Source of the DNA: Thermococcus onnurineus NA1
GTDB lineage: Archaea > Methanobacteriota_B > Thermococci > Thermococcales > Thermococcaceae
Length of the DNA: 64,000 nt
Assembly (NCBI RefSeq): GCF_000018365.1
Contig: NC_011529.1
Coordinates: 1-64,000 of the forward strand
Reading direction: 5' to 3'
The notes under the pieces are model-generated. The model was given only the letters and a program-made list of their open reading frames with translations, was not told the origin of the DNA and ran no database searches. Each line of letters opens with the position of its first letter. Positions within the stretch are counted from its first letter, which is position 1. Shown piece after piece: positions 34,836 to 44,713 of this stretch. Made by a program: the position numbers and the translations under genes.

Positions 34836-35222
34836 TCACCACTTCCCTTTCTCGTAATTGAAGTCCTCAACATCTTCCATAGTTGTCTGGATGCCGTAGA
34901 GGCGCCAAGAGTCAGAAACCTTCCTCTTGAAGGGTAAGGGCCTCAGCTGGGCCGCCTTCTCGGCAGTGTATGCTAAAATAGCCGCGGTAATAACTGCTAG
35001 GTCCCTCGGGGGTATCTCCGGCTTTGCTTCCTTAACTTTTGGTACTTCTTCGACCTTCGTCGGGATAGGGGCTTTTCCTGAAGTTTCTCTATCTATGAGC
35101 CTCCTCTCGAGCCAGCCGACGAAGTAGAGGACTAAAGCTAAAATGGTGAGGACGGCAAAGACCACCGTCACTCCGAGGGCGGTTATGTTGAGGCCCTCCA
35201 CGAACTCGGCCATGGTTACCAT
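34836..35222 (-). CDS. mmdD: Decarboxylase delta (OadG-type) subunit
   Basis: 128 residues with one N-terminal transmembrane helix (about 13-37), a variable linker, and a conserved C-terminal tail (AVITAAILAYTAEKAA; KVSDSWRLYGI) that contacts the carboxyltransferase in related complexes. It lies between mmdA and mmdC, the usual order. RBS GGTGTGAG is upstream; the gap to mmdA is ten bases. Confidence 0.88.
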   Translation of the reverse strand: MVTMAEFVEGLNITALGVTVVFAVLTILALVLYFVGWLERRLIDRETSGKAPIPTKVEEVPKVKEAKPEIPPRDLAVITAAILAYTAEKAAQLRPLPFKRKVSDSWRLYGIQTTMEDVEDFNYEKGKW

Positions 35223-35232
35223 GTCTCACACC

Positions 35233-36801
35233 TCACAGCGGTATGTTGCCGTGCTTCTTCGGCGGGAGCTTGACGCGCTTGCTCTCCATGGCCTCGAGGG
35301 CAAGGATTATCTTTGCCCTTGTCTCGGCAGGGTCTATGACATCGTCGATGTATCCCCTCGCGGCAGCGACGTACGGGTTGGCAAACCTGTCCTTGTACTC
35401 CTGTATCTTCTGCTGCCTGACCTCCTCAGGGTTCTCTGCCGCTGCAATCTCTTTCCTGAAGATGATATTGGCCGCTCCCTCAGGACCCATAACGGCTATC
35501 TCTGCGGTCGGCCAGGCGAAGACGAAGTCGGCACCGAGGTGCTTGCTTCCCATTGCGAGGTAAGCGCCACCGTAGGCCTTCCTGAGAATGACGGTCACCA
35601 TCGGGACGGTGGCCTCGGAGTAGGCGTAAAGGACCTTGGCTCCGTGCCTGATGATTCCACCATACTCCTGCTGGGTGCCCGGCAGGTAGCCGGGGACGTC
35701 AACAAGCGTGACGATGGGTATGTTGAAGGCGTCGCAGGTTCTCACAAAGCGTGCTATCTTGTCGGAGCTGTCTATGTCAAGAACGCCCGCGAAGTAGTTG
35801 GGGTTGTTGGCGACTATACCAACCGTCTGGCCGTTCATCCTTCCGAAGCCGACGACGGCGTTTGGGGCGAAGTAGGGCAGAATCTCCAGGAAGTCCGGAT
35901 TGCCGTTCTCATCCCTGTCAACTATCTCGTAGATGACCTGCCTGACGTCGTAGCCCTTGTTCGGGTCGTCCGGAACTATGGAGTACAGGCTTTCGGTCTT
36001 CCTGAATGGCAAATCGCTTGTCTTAACACGCGGCGGCTTCTCCATGTTGTTTGACGGCAGGTAGCTCATGAGACGTCTTATCAACGCTAGAACCTCTTCG
36101 TCGCTCTTTCCTATGAGGTGGGCCTGTCCGCTCTTTTGGGCGTGAACCATGGCTCCACCGAGCTGAACAGGTGTAACCTCGACGCCCGTGACAGCTTTAA
36201 CGACCTGTGGGCCTGTGATGAACATGAAGCTCGACGGGTTGTCCACCATGAGGATGAAGTCTCCTATCGCCGGGCTGTAAACCGCTCCTCCGGCACAGGG
36301 ACCCATAATTGCGGTGATCTGTGGCACAACACCGCTGAGAATTGTGTTCATCTTGAAGATCTCACCGTAGCCCTTGAGGGAGTCCACACCCTCCTGAATC
36401 CTTGCACCGCCGGAATCATTGAGGCCTATTACAGGTGCTCCCGCCTCAAGGGCGAGCTCCATTATGCGCTTTATCTTAGCAGCGTGCATCTCGCCGAGGG
36501 AACCTCCCATGACGGTGAAGTCCTGGGCATAGACGAAGACAAGCCTTCCATCGATGGTTCCATAGCCGGTGATGACACCATCCGCGGGCAGTTCCTTCTT
36601 ATCGAGACCGAACTCCGTTCCTCTGTGCTTGACGAACATGCCGATCTCAACGAAGCTTCCCGGGTCGAGGAGCTTCTCGATCCTCTCGCGCGCTGTGAGC
36701 TTGCCTTTAGCGTGCTGCTTTTCGACGGCCTTTTCGCCGCCCATCTCAAGAATCTTTTTTCTCCGTTCGTACAGCTCGTTAACCTTTTCCTCCATGCTCA
36801 T
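35233..36801 (-). CDS. mmdA: Methylmalonyl-CoA decarboxylase alpha subunit (carboxyltransferase)
   Basis: 522 residues of the acyl-CoA carboxyltransferase family, N and C crotonase-like halves. Segments such as VYAQDFTVMGGSLGEMHAAK, LNDSGGARIQEGVDSL, GPCAGGAVYSPAIGDF and the C-terminal GGAYLAMGSKHLGADFVFAW match methylmalonyl-/propionyl-CoA carboxyltransferases. Transfers CO2 from (S)-methylmalonyl-CoA to biotin on MmdC. First gene of the operon; TATA CCTTTTAAAC is near 36846-36858 and GGGGGAG precedes the ATG. Confidence 0.94.
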   Translation of the reverse strand: MSMEEKVNELYERRKKILEMGGEKAVEKQHAKGKLTARERIEKLLDPGSFVEIGMFVKHRGTEFGLDKKELPADGVITGYGTIDGRLVFVYAQDFTVMGGSLGEMHAAKIKRIMELALEAGAPVIGLNDSGGARIQEGVDSLKGYGEIFKMNTILSGVVPQITAIMGPCAGGAVYSPAIGDFILMVDNPSSFMFITGPQVVKAVTGVEVTPVQLGGAMVHAQKSGQAHLIGKSDEEVLALIRRLMSYLPSNNMEKPPRVKTSDLPFRKTESLYSIVPDDPNKGYDVRQVIYEIVDRDENGNPDFLEILPYFAPNAVVGFGRMNGQTVGIVANNPNYFAGVLDIDSSDKIARFVRTCDAFNIPIVTLVDVPGYLPGTQQEYGGIIRHGAKVLYAYSEATVPMVTVILRKAYGGAYLAMGSKHLGADFVFAWPTAEIAVMGPEGAANIIFRKEIAAAENPEEVRQQKIQEYKDRFANPYVAAARGYIDDVIDPAETRAKIILALEAMESKRVKLPPKKHGNIPL

Positions 36802-36950
36802 GAGAACTCCCCCTAACAGCTGAGAGTGTCTGGTGGTTGTAGTTTGTAAAGTTTAAAAGGGTTTTTGCTCCACTGCCCGTTGAGGAGTTGATAAAATTCT
36901 TAGATGTTGAAAGCAGCAAAAGGGGTGAAGTAGAAAAAGGTAGAACGGAT

Positions 36951-37382
36951 TCAGAGGTGTGCAATCGGAGTTTCTGCACCACAGGCCTCGCACTTGAGGA
37001 AGTGGAAGCGTCCCCTCTTGATGATCTTGGTATCTGGTGAGCCGCAGACCGGGCAGATAACGTAGTCCTTGAGGTACTTCTTCATCTTGTTGGCTATCAG
37101 GTAGGGTGTGAAGCGTCCTTGGAGGACAACTCTCCTTCCCTCGAGTGTTCCGGCCGTTGCCACCTCTCTCAAGATGAACTTGAGAAGATGGTTCGGGTCG
37201 CGGTTCATGGCCTCGGCTATGTCCATGAAGTTCTCGATTATAGTCCTGTTTCCGGCTATCGTGACTACGGCGGCGGGAACCTCAAACCTCGAGATGTGAT
37301 GCTTAACGTTCTCTGGGAGCTCCTCGTAAGCCTTATCGAGTAAGCCTTCGAAATCGTAAAAGTCAACCTTCTTCTCGCTCAC
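36951..37382 (-). CDS. Translation initiation factor aIF2 beta
   Basis: 143 residues: flexible N-terminus (contact with aIF2 gamma), central alpha-beta domain, and C-terminal zinc ribbon ([11 protein letters not shown] ... CEACGAE). With alpha and gamma it delivers Met-tRNAi to the small subunit. The GTG at 37382 is chosen because GGAGGTGAGG lies just before it and the TATA box GGTTATAAAC (37412-37420) predicts a start near 37391; a GTG at 37397 would be upstream of that. Confidence 0.93.
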   Translation of the reverse strand: MSEKKVDFYDFEGLLDKAYEELPENVKHHISRFEVPAAVVTIAGNRTIIENFMDIAEAMNRDPNHLLKFILREVATAGTLEGRRVVLQGRFTPYLIANKMKKYLKDYVICPVCGSPDTKIIKRGRFHFLKCEACGAETPIAHL

Positions 37383-37450
37383 TTTCCTCACCTCCACTTA
37401 AGGTATGCAGAGCCGTTTATAACCTTTTGGCGTGGGGAAAATCGAGAAAA

Positions 37451-40400
37451 TCAAAGCACCCTGTAGAAGCCGGCTCTCGGTTCGTATATCCTCGCGTCCC
37501 TCTTGAGGTCGTTGATGAGCTTCTTTACTTCGTTCTCCGTTCCAATTCCAGCCTGCTTCGCCGCTTCCACTACCTTGTCCTCCGGTGCGCCGAACTCACC
37601 CTCACTCTCAAGGCTCTTGATGATGTCTATGAGCTTGTCAATCTTGTTTATCTTCTTGGAACTCTTGCCGACTTCGAGGATCGAAACGTCCAGTGTCCCC
37701 TCCTCGTCGGTCGCTATCTTTCTTATCATCTCCTCGATTATCTGTATCGCCGCTCTGGCGTCTTCCCTCGTCACGGTCTCGCTCAGGCGCATTCTCGCAT
37801 GGGCCTCGCTGAGACGTATGAGTGCCTCCAGCTGCCTCGCAGTAATTGGAATCGGCTGCACTCCCTCGTCCTCACCGCTCTTTCTGAAGCCCTTCCTCAT
37901 ACGGACGTAGTAGCGCTTTATCTCGTCCATCGCCTCTTTGCTCAAAACCGGGTGGATGTTCTTCCTCGCGTAGGCTATATACTTCTTGAGCAGGTCGTAG
38001 GGTATCTTGGGCGTTACCGCCTCGGCCTCTCCCCTCCTGACCTTGAGTATGTGCTCGGCTATAGATGCGTCTATCTTCTCGTCCGGCTCGTCCAGCAGGA
38101 GGAATATAAGGTCGAAACGGCTCAGCAGAGTCGGTGGGAGGTCTAGCTGCTCCGGAAGGGACTTGTGGCGGTTAAATCTGCCATACTTTGGATTGGCGGC
38201 GGCTATAACCGTTGTTCTGGAGTTAAGTGTCGCTGTGATACCCGCTTTTGAAATGCTGATTGTCTGCTGCTCGAGTGCCTCATGTATAGCGCTCCTGTCA
38301 CGGTCGCTCATCTTGTCGAACTCGTCAATTAGGGCAAATCCGCCATCGGCGAGAACCAGAACACCAGCCTCCAGAACCCACGAACCTGTAAATTCGTCAC
38401 GGACGGCTGCGGCTGTCAAACCGGCGGCAGAGCTGCTCTTCCCACTCGTATAAATCGCTCTCGGCGCCAAATTGGCAACATAGCGGAGAATTTGGCTGTT
38501 GTGGACGAAGATGTCGTTGGCTATGAAGTTGTGGTGCTCCGGCACCTGGAGGTCGTAGACCCACGGATGCTCTGGCTTGTATTCTCTGACCTCGACGACT
38601 CTGTCCCAGAAGATATCGGAGTCCGCAAGCAGTTCAAGTACTTTGAGCTTTTTGGGGGCATCAGGCGACTTCTCTTTCAGTGTTTCAACGACGATTTTGA
38701 GCTTTTCCCTGCTGGGCAGCCTATCCCCCCGTTCATAGTGCAGGTAAGTGGAGCGGTTTATTCCTAGGTCCTTTTGTCTTAGTCCTGCTGATTCACGGAG
38801 TTCTCTGAGCAGCTTCGAGACGCCCGGAACAACATCAACGTTGGTGTTCAGTTTTATCCCGTTGGTAACCTTTGCGAGGAGTTTTGCCTTCTCCTCAACT
38901 CCAAAACCGATGGTCTCTCTGAACTTTATGACATCTTTGCCCGTTATGACCAGGCGGTAGTACGTTTTTGCCTCCTTCATCTTTCCGTTTGTGGCTATGC
39001 CTCTTGTCGCGTGCAGCTGTGATTTTATTCCAAACCTCAAAAGAAGGTGCCGGACACCTCTCAGGAGTTCCAGTGATGCTGAAACCACTGTGATTTTTGG
39101 TCTGGCTCTATCAACTGTCCCCTCTGCGTCAAAGTAACCCTGAAGGAACGCCTTGATGTCCTCCAACCTTGCGGAGAATATCTGGGATGGTACTTTTTTC
39201 TTTGAAGAGTTCTCCGCGATTCCAAGATGTTTAAACAATCTGAAGAACTCAACGCTGCTCACGTAAACCTCTTTCGCCGATTTGCCTCTATGAGGCTTTC
39301 TAATCGTTGGGTTAAGGTCGAGCTTTCTGAAGTATTCGTAGACTTTTTGAATCAGCTTTTCGTCGTTGTTCGTAAAGAATATCGTAGCGCTACCGTTTCT
39401 GTTCTGTGCGTAGCCCTCTCCGGCTAGTAGGCCGATAACGTACCAGAACTCCTCGTCAGCAAATTCAGGAAGCTTTAGCCTGCTCTTGGCAGTTTTGGGC
39501 TTTTCTATCTCAATGTCCCAAAGCCTAGTAGGCTTCCCAGCAACCGGAATGATGCGTGGAACTGCTATAAAGTCGCTCGCTTTTAGTTCCTCAGCCTTCC
39601 TTGTCTTGAACTGCCCATTCTCAAAGACAAAGAATGGATGAGTCGGTGTTACCCTTATCTCCCTTCCGCTCGCAGTCCTTATGAGGAACATTCTCTCGGG
39701 CGCGGTTCTCTTCCAGGCTATGTTAGCCTTCACCTTTTTCACTTTGAGCGTCTTGGCATCTAGAGCGTAAAGCTCAAGGTCTATTGGAGCGTAGAAGCCG
39801 TCGTCAACTCTGCCGAGGGTTCCCTCTTTTTTGGCTCTCCTAATTGCCCCCTCCACAAGCTCACCTATCTTCCCTAAGCTCCCGTCGGCCAGAACAACCT
39901 GGGTGTCATAATCAACGCACTTCGCAACACCAGGATCTCCGACCAGTAGAACGTGGCTCTCTCCTCTCAGCTTAGTTCCATCAGGGAGAACCCGCTGCAC
40001 GCCACCGAAGAGCGCCAAAGCTATGCCCTTCTTCACGGTCTTGTGTCCCCAGATTGCCGGGGCTATCGAATCGACAATAGCATCAACGATGTCCTTTCTC
40101 TTTGCCAGCTCCCTTATCTTCTGCTCGTCCTCAGGAGTAATCTCAAGTTCCTCTATCTCCTTACTGAGCTGCTCGATGTGGTTGACCTCGAGAACCTTCT
40201 TGAATATCGGCCGCTTATCCTTCTGCTCGAGAATTACGCGAAGTATTCCCGTGACGAGAACCCTGTCGCCTGGCAGGGCGGTATCAACGAGGTCGTCGAG
40301 GAGGATTGCGTCAATAAATCTCGGCATCTGGCCACCCTTGAGGCTCTCGGGCCTGTCCTGAAGGCGGAAGCTCTGGAAGTTGATGAACCTGCTCTTCTCG

Positions 40401-40924
40401 ACGTCGAGCTCAACGTTTCTTGACCCACAGGCGTCACACTTGCTCGGCTTGACTATGTTGTCGTAGGGCCTCTGCAGTCTTACCATCTCGTTGCCGCAGT
40501 CCTTACAGACGAAGACGGCCTTCTCAACGAATGGCTTGACCTCGCTCACGCGCGTGATGATTCCATCAACCTGTATGAGCCTGTTTATGTGCTCGCTGCC
40601 GAGTTCTTTAACGAGGAGCGTCCTTGGAAGGTTGAAAAACCTCGCGTGAACCTTGAACTCCTCCTCCCTCAAAAGGGGAGGCTCGCGGAGGACTATCTGG
40701 ATGGCGTCCTCGGCAGCCAAAATGCTATCTTCGGGGTTTTTGAGAAGTTCTTCCGCCAATTCGGGGTCAAAGGAGTTGAGGTGAGTCCAGTCTATCGATA
40801 GAGAGCGCCTTGGGGTAACCGTTAGCAGGTCTTTAAGCTTGTTTAGGTAAACCTCATTACCGCTGTCATCGACGTACTCACGCAGAAATCTCGCGTACCT
40901 TTCTATCATGTCCTCCCTGTCCAT
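37451..40924 (-). CDS. mcm: MCM replicative helicase with intein
   Basis: 1157-residue precursor; removing residues 336-809 leaves 683, the normal size for the Thermococcus main MCM. N-terminal DNA-binding domain with zinc motif CKDCGNE...CDACGS; AAA+ domain with Walker A GDPGVAK-S split by the intein after Lys335, Walker B ALIDEFD, sensor 1 AANPKYG, arginine finger LLSRFD; C-terminal winged helix. It unwinds DNA 3'-5' as a hexamer at the fork. The stop-start overlaps GINS51 upstream by one base, matching the Pyrococcus MCM-Gins15 pair. Without splicing, ATP binding would be impossible. Confidence 0.96.
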   Translation of the reverse strand: MDREDMIERYARFLREYVDDSGNEVYLNKLKDLLTVTPRRSLSIDWTHLNSFDPELAEELLKNPEDSILAAEDAIQIVLREPPLLREEEFKVHARFFNLPRTLLVKELGSEHINRLIQVDGIITRVSEVKPFVEKAVFVCKDCGNEMVRLQRPYDNIVKPSKCDACGSRNVELDVEKSRFINFQSFRLQDRPESLKGGQMPRFIDAILLDDLVDTALPGDRVLVTGILRVILEQKDKRPIFKKVLEVNHIEQLSKEIEELEITPEDEQKIRELAKRKDIVDAIVDSIAPAIWGHKTVKKGIALALFGGVQRVLPDGTKLRGESHVLLVGDPGVAKCVDYDTQVVLADGSLGKIGELVEGAIRRAKKEGTLGRVDDGFYAPIDLELYALDAKTLKVKKVKANIAWKRTAPERMFLIRTASGREIRVTPTHPFFVFENGQFKTRKAEELKASDFIAVPRIIPVAGKPTRLWDIEIEKPKTAKSRLKLPEFADEEFWYVIGLLAGEGYAQNRNGSATIFFTNNDEKLIQKVYEYFRKLDLNPTIRKPHRGKSAKEVYVSSVEFFRLFKHLGIAENSSKKKVPSQIFSARLEDIKAFLQGYFDAEGTVDRARPKITVVSASLELLRGVRHLLLRFGIKSQLHATRGIATNGKMKEAKTYYRLVITGKDVIKFRETIGFGVEEKAKLLAKVTNGIKLNTNVDVVPGVSKLLRELRESAGLRQKDLGINRSTYLHYERGDRLPSREKLKIVVETLKEKSPDAPKKLKVLELLADSDIFWDRVVEVREYKPEHPWVYDLQVPEHHNFIANDIFVHNSQILRYVANLAPRAIYTSGKSSSAAGLTAAAVRDEFTGSWVLEAGVLVLADGGFALIDEFDKMSDRDRSAIHEALEQQTISISKAGITATLNSRTTVIAAANPKYGRFNRHKSLPEQLDLPPTLLSRFDLIFLLLDEPDEKIDASIAEHILKVRRGEAEAVTPKIPYDLLKKYIAYARKNIHPVLSKEAMDEIKRYYVRMRKGFRKSGEDEGVQPIPITARQLEALIRLSEAHARMRLSETVTREDARAAIQIIEEMIRKIATDEEGTLDVSILEVGKSSKKINKIDKLIDIIKSLESEGEFGAPEDKVVEAAKQAGIGTENEVKKLINDLKRDARIYEPRAGFYRVL
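38498..39919 (-). mobile_element. MCM intein with LAGLIDADG and embedded HTH segment
   Basis: 474-residue intein between Walker A Lys335 and +1 Ser810. First residue Cys336 (CVDYDTQV), terminal VHN, block-B-like TPTHPFFVF. Two LAGLIDADG motifs: VIGLLAGEGYA near 494-505 and FLQGYFDAEGTVD near 590-602. Between the endonuclease and the C-terminal splicing block is a helix-turn-helix-like region (ELRESAGLRQKDLG then STYLHYERGDRLPSREKLKI), about 700-745, resembling Cro/XRE domains. All splicing residues look intact. Confidence 0.9.
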
Positions 40925-41418
40925 CAGCCCTCACCCAGCCACTCGTTCCTAATCTTCGACAGCTGCAGGTATATCCTTCTCTCCTCGGGGGAGAGTCTAG
41001 AGAGCAACTCAAGGCTGTTCGGCCTCAGCATGACGGAGTTGAGTATCTTCTTGAAGCGTATGGCTTTGAGGTGCTCAAGCTTTTTCTTCAGGTTGGCCAG
41101 CTTGGTGAGCTTGACGTTTATAGTCTCGATGTTATCTCCGGCGTTCATTCTGACGTAGTTTTCGAGGTAATACATGTAGAACTCCGCCCTCTCGTAGAGG
41201 CCGGCCGGAAGGGGCATAAGGGGCTCGTTCTCCCTCTCCTCGGCTATTGCCCTGTCTATCTCGCCTATAACCTTGTCTGTCTCATCGATGACCTCCACGA
41301 TCTTCGCTTCCCACAGCTCCTTCGCTTTCCAGTCCTCGATGAGCACTATATCGCCGGCGTTCCAGTCTCCGAAGGGACGGAGGATTTTAACGGCTATTAT
41401 TGCCCTCCCTGTGAACAT
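40924..41418 (-). CDS. GINS complex subunit GINS51 (Gins15)
   Basis: 164 residues. Helical A domain with NAGDNIETINVKLTKLANLK and the C-terminal RLSPEERRIYLQLSKI region fit archaeal GINS51. With GINS23 it bridges MCM and the GAN/RecJ nuclease in the CMG-like helicase. It precedes mcm with a one-base overlap, the order seen in Pyrococcus furiosus. N-terminal FTGRAIIAVKILRPFGDWNA is a beta-rich start. Confidence 0.88.
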   Translation of the reverse strand: MFTGRAIIAVKILRPFGDWNAGDIVLIEDWKAKELWEAKIVEVIDETDKVIGEIDRAIAEERENEPLMPLPAGLYERAEFYMYYLENYVRMNAGDNIETINVKLTKLANLKKKLEHLKAIRFKKILNSVMLRPNSLELLSRLSPEERRIYLQLSKIRNEWLGEG

Positions 41419-41526
41419 GACATCACCCTCTCGAATGTATGCCTACTCCCTTGGGTCTATTAACCTTATGGCTGTGGGTGGGTTAAGGCTATAAGCTCAG
41501 CCTCCCAAAATTAACCCGGTGGGAGC

Positions 41527-42039
41527 ATGCTGATAGGGATAATGAGCGACACCCATGATAACCTTCCGGCGGTAAGGAAGGCTGTGGAGTTCTTCAACGA
41601 GCAGAACGTCGAGCTGGTGATTCACGCTGGCGACTACGTGGCGCCGTTCGTGGCGAGGGAACTCAAGAAGCTCAAAGCCCCTCTTAAGGGAGTCTTCGGA
41701 AACAACGATGGCGAAAAAAAGGGCCTCCACGAAGTGCTGGGAATAGCCGACGAGATACTTGAAATTGAAGCTGATGGTATGAAAATAGCGGTCACCCACG
41801 GTACGGACGAGAGGATAGTGCGGGCCCTGGCGAGGAGCAGGCTCTACGACGTTGTAGTCGTTGGCCACACGCACCGCTATGAGATCAGGGAGGACGGCAG
41901 GACGATACTGATAAATCCCGGTGAGGTCTGCGGTTACATTACCGGCATTAAGAGCGTTGCACTGCTGGACACGAGGAAGAGGGAAGTCAGAATAGTGAAC
42001 ATTGAAACGGGTGAACTGCTCGGGGTCATGAGTCTCTAG
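41527..42039 (+). CDS. YfcE/MJ0936-type metallophosphoesterase
   Basis: 170 residues, calcineurin-like fold. Motifs MSDTHDN, HAGDYV, GNNDGE, THGTDER and VVGHTHRYE provide the two-metal site; the length and motifs match MJ0936, a phosphodiesterase active on artificial substrates. Its natural substrate is unknown. GGTGG-N4-ATG; divergent from GINS51. Confidence 0.9.
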   Translation: MLIGIMSDTHDNLPAVRKAVEFFNEQNVELVIHAGDYVAPFVARELKKLKAPLKGVFGNNDGEKKGLHEVLGIADEILEIEADGMKIAVTHGTDERIVRALARSRLYDVVVVGHTHRYEIREDGRTILINPGEVCGYITGIKSVALLDTRKREVRIVNIETGELLGVMSL

Positions 42040-42071
42040 CGAACGTCTCTAACGAACGTCTCTGACGAGCG
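42040..42071 (+). repeat. 13-bp tandem repeat after the phosphodiesterase stop
   Basis: CGAACGTCTCTRA occurs at 42040-42052 and 42053-42065, with a partial third copy after and a partial copy (GTCTCTAG) just before, overlapping the stop codon. This is a short minisatellite of about 3 copies. Confidence 0.6.
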
Positions 42072-42117
42072 CCTTTGAAGAACCTCTGGAGGATAGAATT
42101 AGGAGAACAGCCTGGCG

Positions 42118-42972
42118 ATGAGTATGGAAGATGTTTTAGTTCCCCGGGAAAGGCATGATGCGGTGGTCTTAATAGGCGTGGACAGATGGGAGAACGTCGA
42201 GTTCATCAAGGTCTACGCGGTCAGCGAGGAGATAGCGAAGAAAACCCTGGAAGAGTTTTTCAACGCTAGGGGGCTCTTTCCCGGGGACTACCGCCTCGTC
42301 AGCCGCGGCCACGAGGAAGTCGGGGAGAGAAAGGTCATAACGACAAAGACGGAAGGCTCGCTCAGCGCCGCCCTCGCGAGGCTCGGCCTTAAGCTACTCT
42401 CGAACGGCGTCCTCTACCTGGAGAACATTGAGAGGCTCTATCAGTTCACCCTCGTCAGCGAGACCCTCTACGAGAGGATAGCCTCTGAAACTACCACCAA
42501 GGAATCCCGGAGGGTCAAAATAAAGGGACCTGTGGACGAGCTTGAGGCCCTTTCTCTTGGACTAGATGCCATCGTCGAGAACCTCCGTGGGGTTGAGCTG
42601 TCGGAGTTCCTCCCGGAAAATGCACTTCTCCTTAGGGAGCCGCCGGTTGAGAGAGTAGTCGAACTACTGAGCGGAGAGAGGGATTACCCCCTCATCGTCG
42701 AGACTAAAGATTTGAAAAAATACGCACCTCTCGACTTTCCGGTGGTTCTAAGACTTCCACCCTTGACCGTTGAGGAGTTCACGGCGGAGCTTTCCCAACG
42801 GCTTGGCTTCGATGTCGATTCTCGATACTTCCTCAGCTATCCTCCCGAGAGGCTCAACCTTAGGAATGTTGAAGCCCTCGCAAAGCTCGTTAGGGCTCTG
42901 ATGGAAAAGAAGGGGCTGAGCGAAAAAGATGTTCTGGAGCTCGCAGTGAGACTTAACCTCGGAGAGCTTTGA
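42118..42972 (+). CDS. Hypothetical protein, possible AAA+-derived C-terminus
   Basis: 284 residues, soluble, no clear motif. A beta-rich N-terminal half includes DAVVLIGVDRWENVEFIKVY; the C-terminal half (LPPLTVEEFTAELSQRLGFD; LNLRNVEALAKLVRALMEKK; LSEKDVLELAVRLNLGEL) looks like an AAA+ lid helix bundle, but no Walker motifs are present. Function unknown. No obvious RBS precedes the ATG at 42118. The end overlaps the next, convergent gene by 20 bases. Confidence 0.5.
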   Translation: MSMEDVLVPRERHDAVVLIGVDRWENVEFIKVYAVSEEIAKKTLEEFFNARGLFPGDYRLVSRGHEEVGERKVITTKTEGSLSAALARLGLKLLSNGVLYLENIERLYQFTLVSETLYERIASETTTKESRRVKIKGPVDELEALSLGLDAIVENLRGVELSEFLPENALLLREPPVERVVELLSGERDYPLIVETKDLKKYAPLDFPVVLRLPPLTVEEFTAELSQRLGFDVDSRYFLSYPPERLNLRNVEALAKLVRALMEKKGLSEKDVLELAVRLNLGEL

Positions 42973-43543
42973 AGTAACGAACCACCATGGCCTTGAACTC
43001 TGGGTTGTGTTTGCCCAGTGCGGCGTTTATTAGCTCTTTGAACTTCTCATCCTCAGCGAGATATCTTAAGAGCAGACCCTCGTCAACGCCCAGCTCTTCT
43101 AAGAAGTCTGTCCTCTTGAGAAACTCTGAACGCTCTTTCACTTCATTTCTGAGCTCCTTCAGCCGCTCGAGGTATGGCCTAACCTTTTCCTCCCGCCTTT
43201 CAAACTCGAGCCAGTCTATTGCCAAGTGCTCGCTGATCAGGAGGTATCTCCCCGGGTCGGTGAGGTATTCGGCAACACCCTCCCCAAGCTTCGAGTGGAG
43301 TATCTTGAGCCTGAACTTCTCGATGGCCTTGTAGTCGTCGCTCAGGCGCTTCTTATCGACGATGTCGAGGCTCTCGAAGAGCGCTACGGCTGTTAAGTAG
43401 CACTTCACCACGAAGGGGATTTCCGGGAGGGTGAGTGTTTCCTTTGAGACAGTTACCACTTTGCCGTTTCTTCTTTCCAACCTCTCAAGGAGCATCCCAA
43501 GGGGATAACTCAGGCTCTTCAGGCAGAACTCCAGCTCGTCCAT
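42953..43543 (-). CDS. Hypothetical helical protein
   Basis: 196 residues, predominantly helical, charged, with long amphipathic helices (YLERLKELRNEVKERSEFLK). No domain is recognised; primase/GINS-like or DUF-type helical folds cannot be excluded. GGTGG-N4-ATG start, divergent from rtcA. Convergent overlap of 20 bases with the previous gene, which probably allows antisense effects only at the ends. Confidence 0.55.
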   Translation of the reverse strand: MDELEFCLKSLSYPLGMLLERLERRNGKVVTVSKETLTLPEIPFVVKCYLTAVALFESLDIVDKKRLSDDYKAIEKFRLKILHSKLGEGVAEYLTDPGRYLLISEHLAIDWLEFERREEKVRPYLERLKELRNEVKERSEFLKRTDFLEELGVDEGLLLRYLAEDEKFKELINAALGKHNPEFKAMVVRYFKALRG

Positions 43544-43630
43544 ACTTCCACCGTTGTGAATTCGGTTTTCAATTGTAAAAGCCTTTTGGGTGAAGCTTTT
43601 TAGCCCAAGCCGGGAATTTAGTCATGGTGA

Positions 43631-44659
<1,029 letters not shown>

Positions 44660-44713
44660 TTTAATGATTTGATGTTGAAAAAGTTTTTATAATCTTCCTT
44701 AATTCCTATTTTG

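Noticed and set aside
35143-36054. Plus-strand frame of about 300 codons
   Set aside because: Antisense to mmdA and mmdD, both with family motifs; no domain in the plus frame.
42040-42071. CRISPR-type repeat
   Set aside because: Repeats are 13 bp, directly adjacent without spacers and number only about three.
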